This document shows, piece by piece, positions 33,826 through 34,184 of a stretch of DNA of 34,184 bases. Source of the stretch: a virus; the IMG/VR virus record IMGVR_UViG_3300029319_000223, positions 1 through 34,184 of that record. One strand, written 5' to 3'. The position numbers and the translations under genes are program-made. The stretch's first letter is position 1. Every line of letters starts with the position of its first letter. A model generated the notes under the pieces. The model worked only from the letters and a program-made list of their open reading frames with translations. It had not been told where the DNA came from and did not search any database.

Positions 33826-33846
33826 AAGTGATTGTATAAATATATA
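33826..33846 (+). promoter_or_regulatory. Candidate phage late promoter, copy 2
   Basis: AAGTG (33826-33830), four bases, TATAAATA (33835-33842), then TATA; the same parts at the same spacing as 21278-21298. It lies in the 42-base gap before the putative lysis genes, with TATAAATA starting 29 bases before the start codon. Confidence 0.5.
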
Positions 33847-33863
33847 TAGACTTAACTAAAAAA

Positions 33864-34142
33864 ATGGCAAAAGAACTAAACGAAGACACTAGTTTCCAGA
33901 TAAGTATTAAAACATTAGGTGGTATAGCTGCTTTAATAGCAACTTTAGTAGGCATGTGGTTTACATTACAAGCTGATATTGCTGAAGCTAAAGAGTTACC
34001 AGCGCCACCAGATCCTGAAGTTACACGTATGGAATTTGACATGAAAGATCAAATGATACGACAAACTATTATGACTACACAAGAAGACGTGAAGGAAATA
34101 AAAAAGTCTATAGAGAAAATAGAAGAAAAACTATATCAATGA
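33864..34142 (+). CDS. Small one-span membrane protein, holin- or spanin-like
   Basis: A 92-residue protein with a polar N-terminus (MAKELNEDTSFQISIKT) and one membrane segment, LGGIAALIATLVGMWFTLQA (residues about 18-37). A Pro-rich acidic hinge follows (ELPAPPDPEVTRMEF), then a charged coiled coil to the end (TTQEDVKEIKKSIEKIEEK). One N-terminal span plus a periplasmic or cytoplasmic coil suits a small holin, a pinholin or an inner-membrane spanin. It comes after the virion genes and overlaps the next gene by ATGA, the usual tight packing of lysis cassettes. No endolysin is within the window to confirm this. Confidence 0.5.
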   Translation: MAKELNEDTSFQISIKTLGGIAALIATLVGMWFTLQADIAEAKELPAPPDPEVTRMEFDMKDQMIRQTIMTTQEDVKEIKKSIEKIEEKLYQ

Positions 34143-34184
34143 AAAAAATTATATTAATAATATTAATGTTTTTATTTGTAGGTG
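34139..34184 (+). CDS. N-terminus of a secreted or membrane protein (gene runs off the right edge)
   Basis: ATG at 34139 overlaps the preceding TGA (ATGA). The 15 visible residues, MKKIILIILMFLFVG, are a typical signal peptide start: two lysines, then an unbroken hydrophobic core. It could be a lipoprotein (outer-membrane spanin), a secreted lysis protein or a small membrane protein; the cleavage region is beyond the window. Confidence 0.6.
   Translation, partial: MKKIILIILMFLFVG

Noticed and set aside
1-34184. Stop-codon reassignment (known in some crAss-like phages)
   Set aside because: All seen genes end in TAA or TGA and none in TAG, but no long gene needs a read-through TAG, so AT bias explains it.
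1-34184. tRNA genes, CRISPR arrays, insertion sequences or an attachment site
   Set aside because: No cloverleaf-like GC-rich segment, regularly spaced repeat, transposase frame or integrase was found; there is almost no room between genes.

Overview
The window is one continuous late (virion morphogenesis) region of a tailed phage. Every credible gene is on the + strand, gaps are tiny, and base composition is AT-rich throughout. The terminase, portal, major capsid protein and very large gp10-like tail protein all look like the crAss-like / marine podovirus lineage. No tape measure, sheath or tail-tube gene lies between the capsid and tail-hub genes, which fits a short-tailed (podovirus) particle. 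The host is inferred to be a Bacteroidota bacterium (marine Flavobacteriia are a good guess). Almost no start codon has a Shine-Dalgarno sequence, and starts instead sit in A/T-only leaders of the form ATT-ATG-GC, as in Flavobacteriia. Host and habitat are inference.

Layout. 1-478: tail end of a GroES-like co-chaperonin and a small terminase-small-subunit-like protein. 478-7860: packaging and head module (large terminase, portal, scaffold-like protein, major capsid protein), closed by a rho-independent terminator. 7930-11110: capsid-proximal protein and two connector/ring-type proteins, with an unusual GC-rich hairpin that has no U-tract in front of the first connector gene. 11114-21269: a 2852-residue gp10-like tail hub (muzzle/stabilisation) protein whose two conserved halves are separated by about 1060 residues of beta-sandwich, carbohydrate-binding-like sequence, followed by two small beta-rich accessory genes. 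21310-33821: three putative internal (ejected) virion proteins, the last a 2994-residue multidomain protein. 33864-34184: a small one-span membrane protein and the signal-peptide start of another gene, probably the beginning of a lysis cassette.

The most interesting element is the 2994-residue protein. It joins a Gly/Ala-rich membrane-type segment, a zincin metallopeptidase (HELLH), several unrecognised modules, a complete HAD phosphatase domain and a large C-terminal membrane-associated module. A short motif, V/I-K-F-S-K/R-S, recurs at the seams between modules and brackets the HAD domain exactly. Its serines switch between TCN and AGY codons, so it is conserved as protein and not merely as copied DNA. 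The simplest reading is a packaged polyprotein whose modules are released or delivered through a common processing or sorting signal.

Two intergenic gaps (before 21310 and before 33864) share AAGTG-N4-TATAAATA-Y-ATA with identical spacing, a strong candidate for a phage late promoter. Together with the terminator after the capsid gene, these would divide the region into head, tail, ejection-protein and lysis transcription units.
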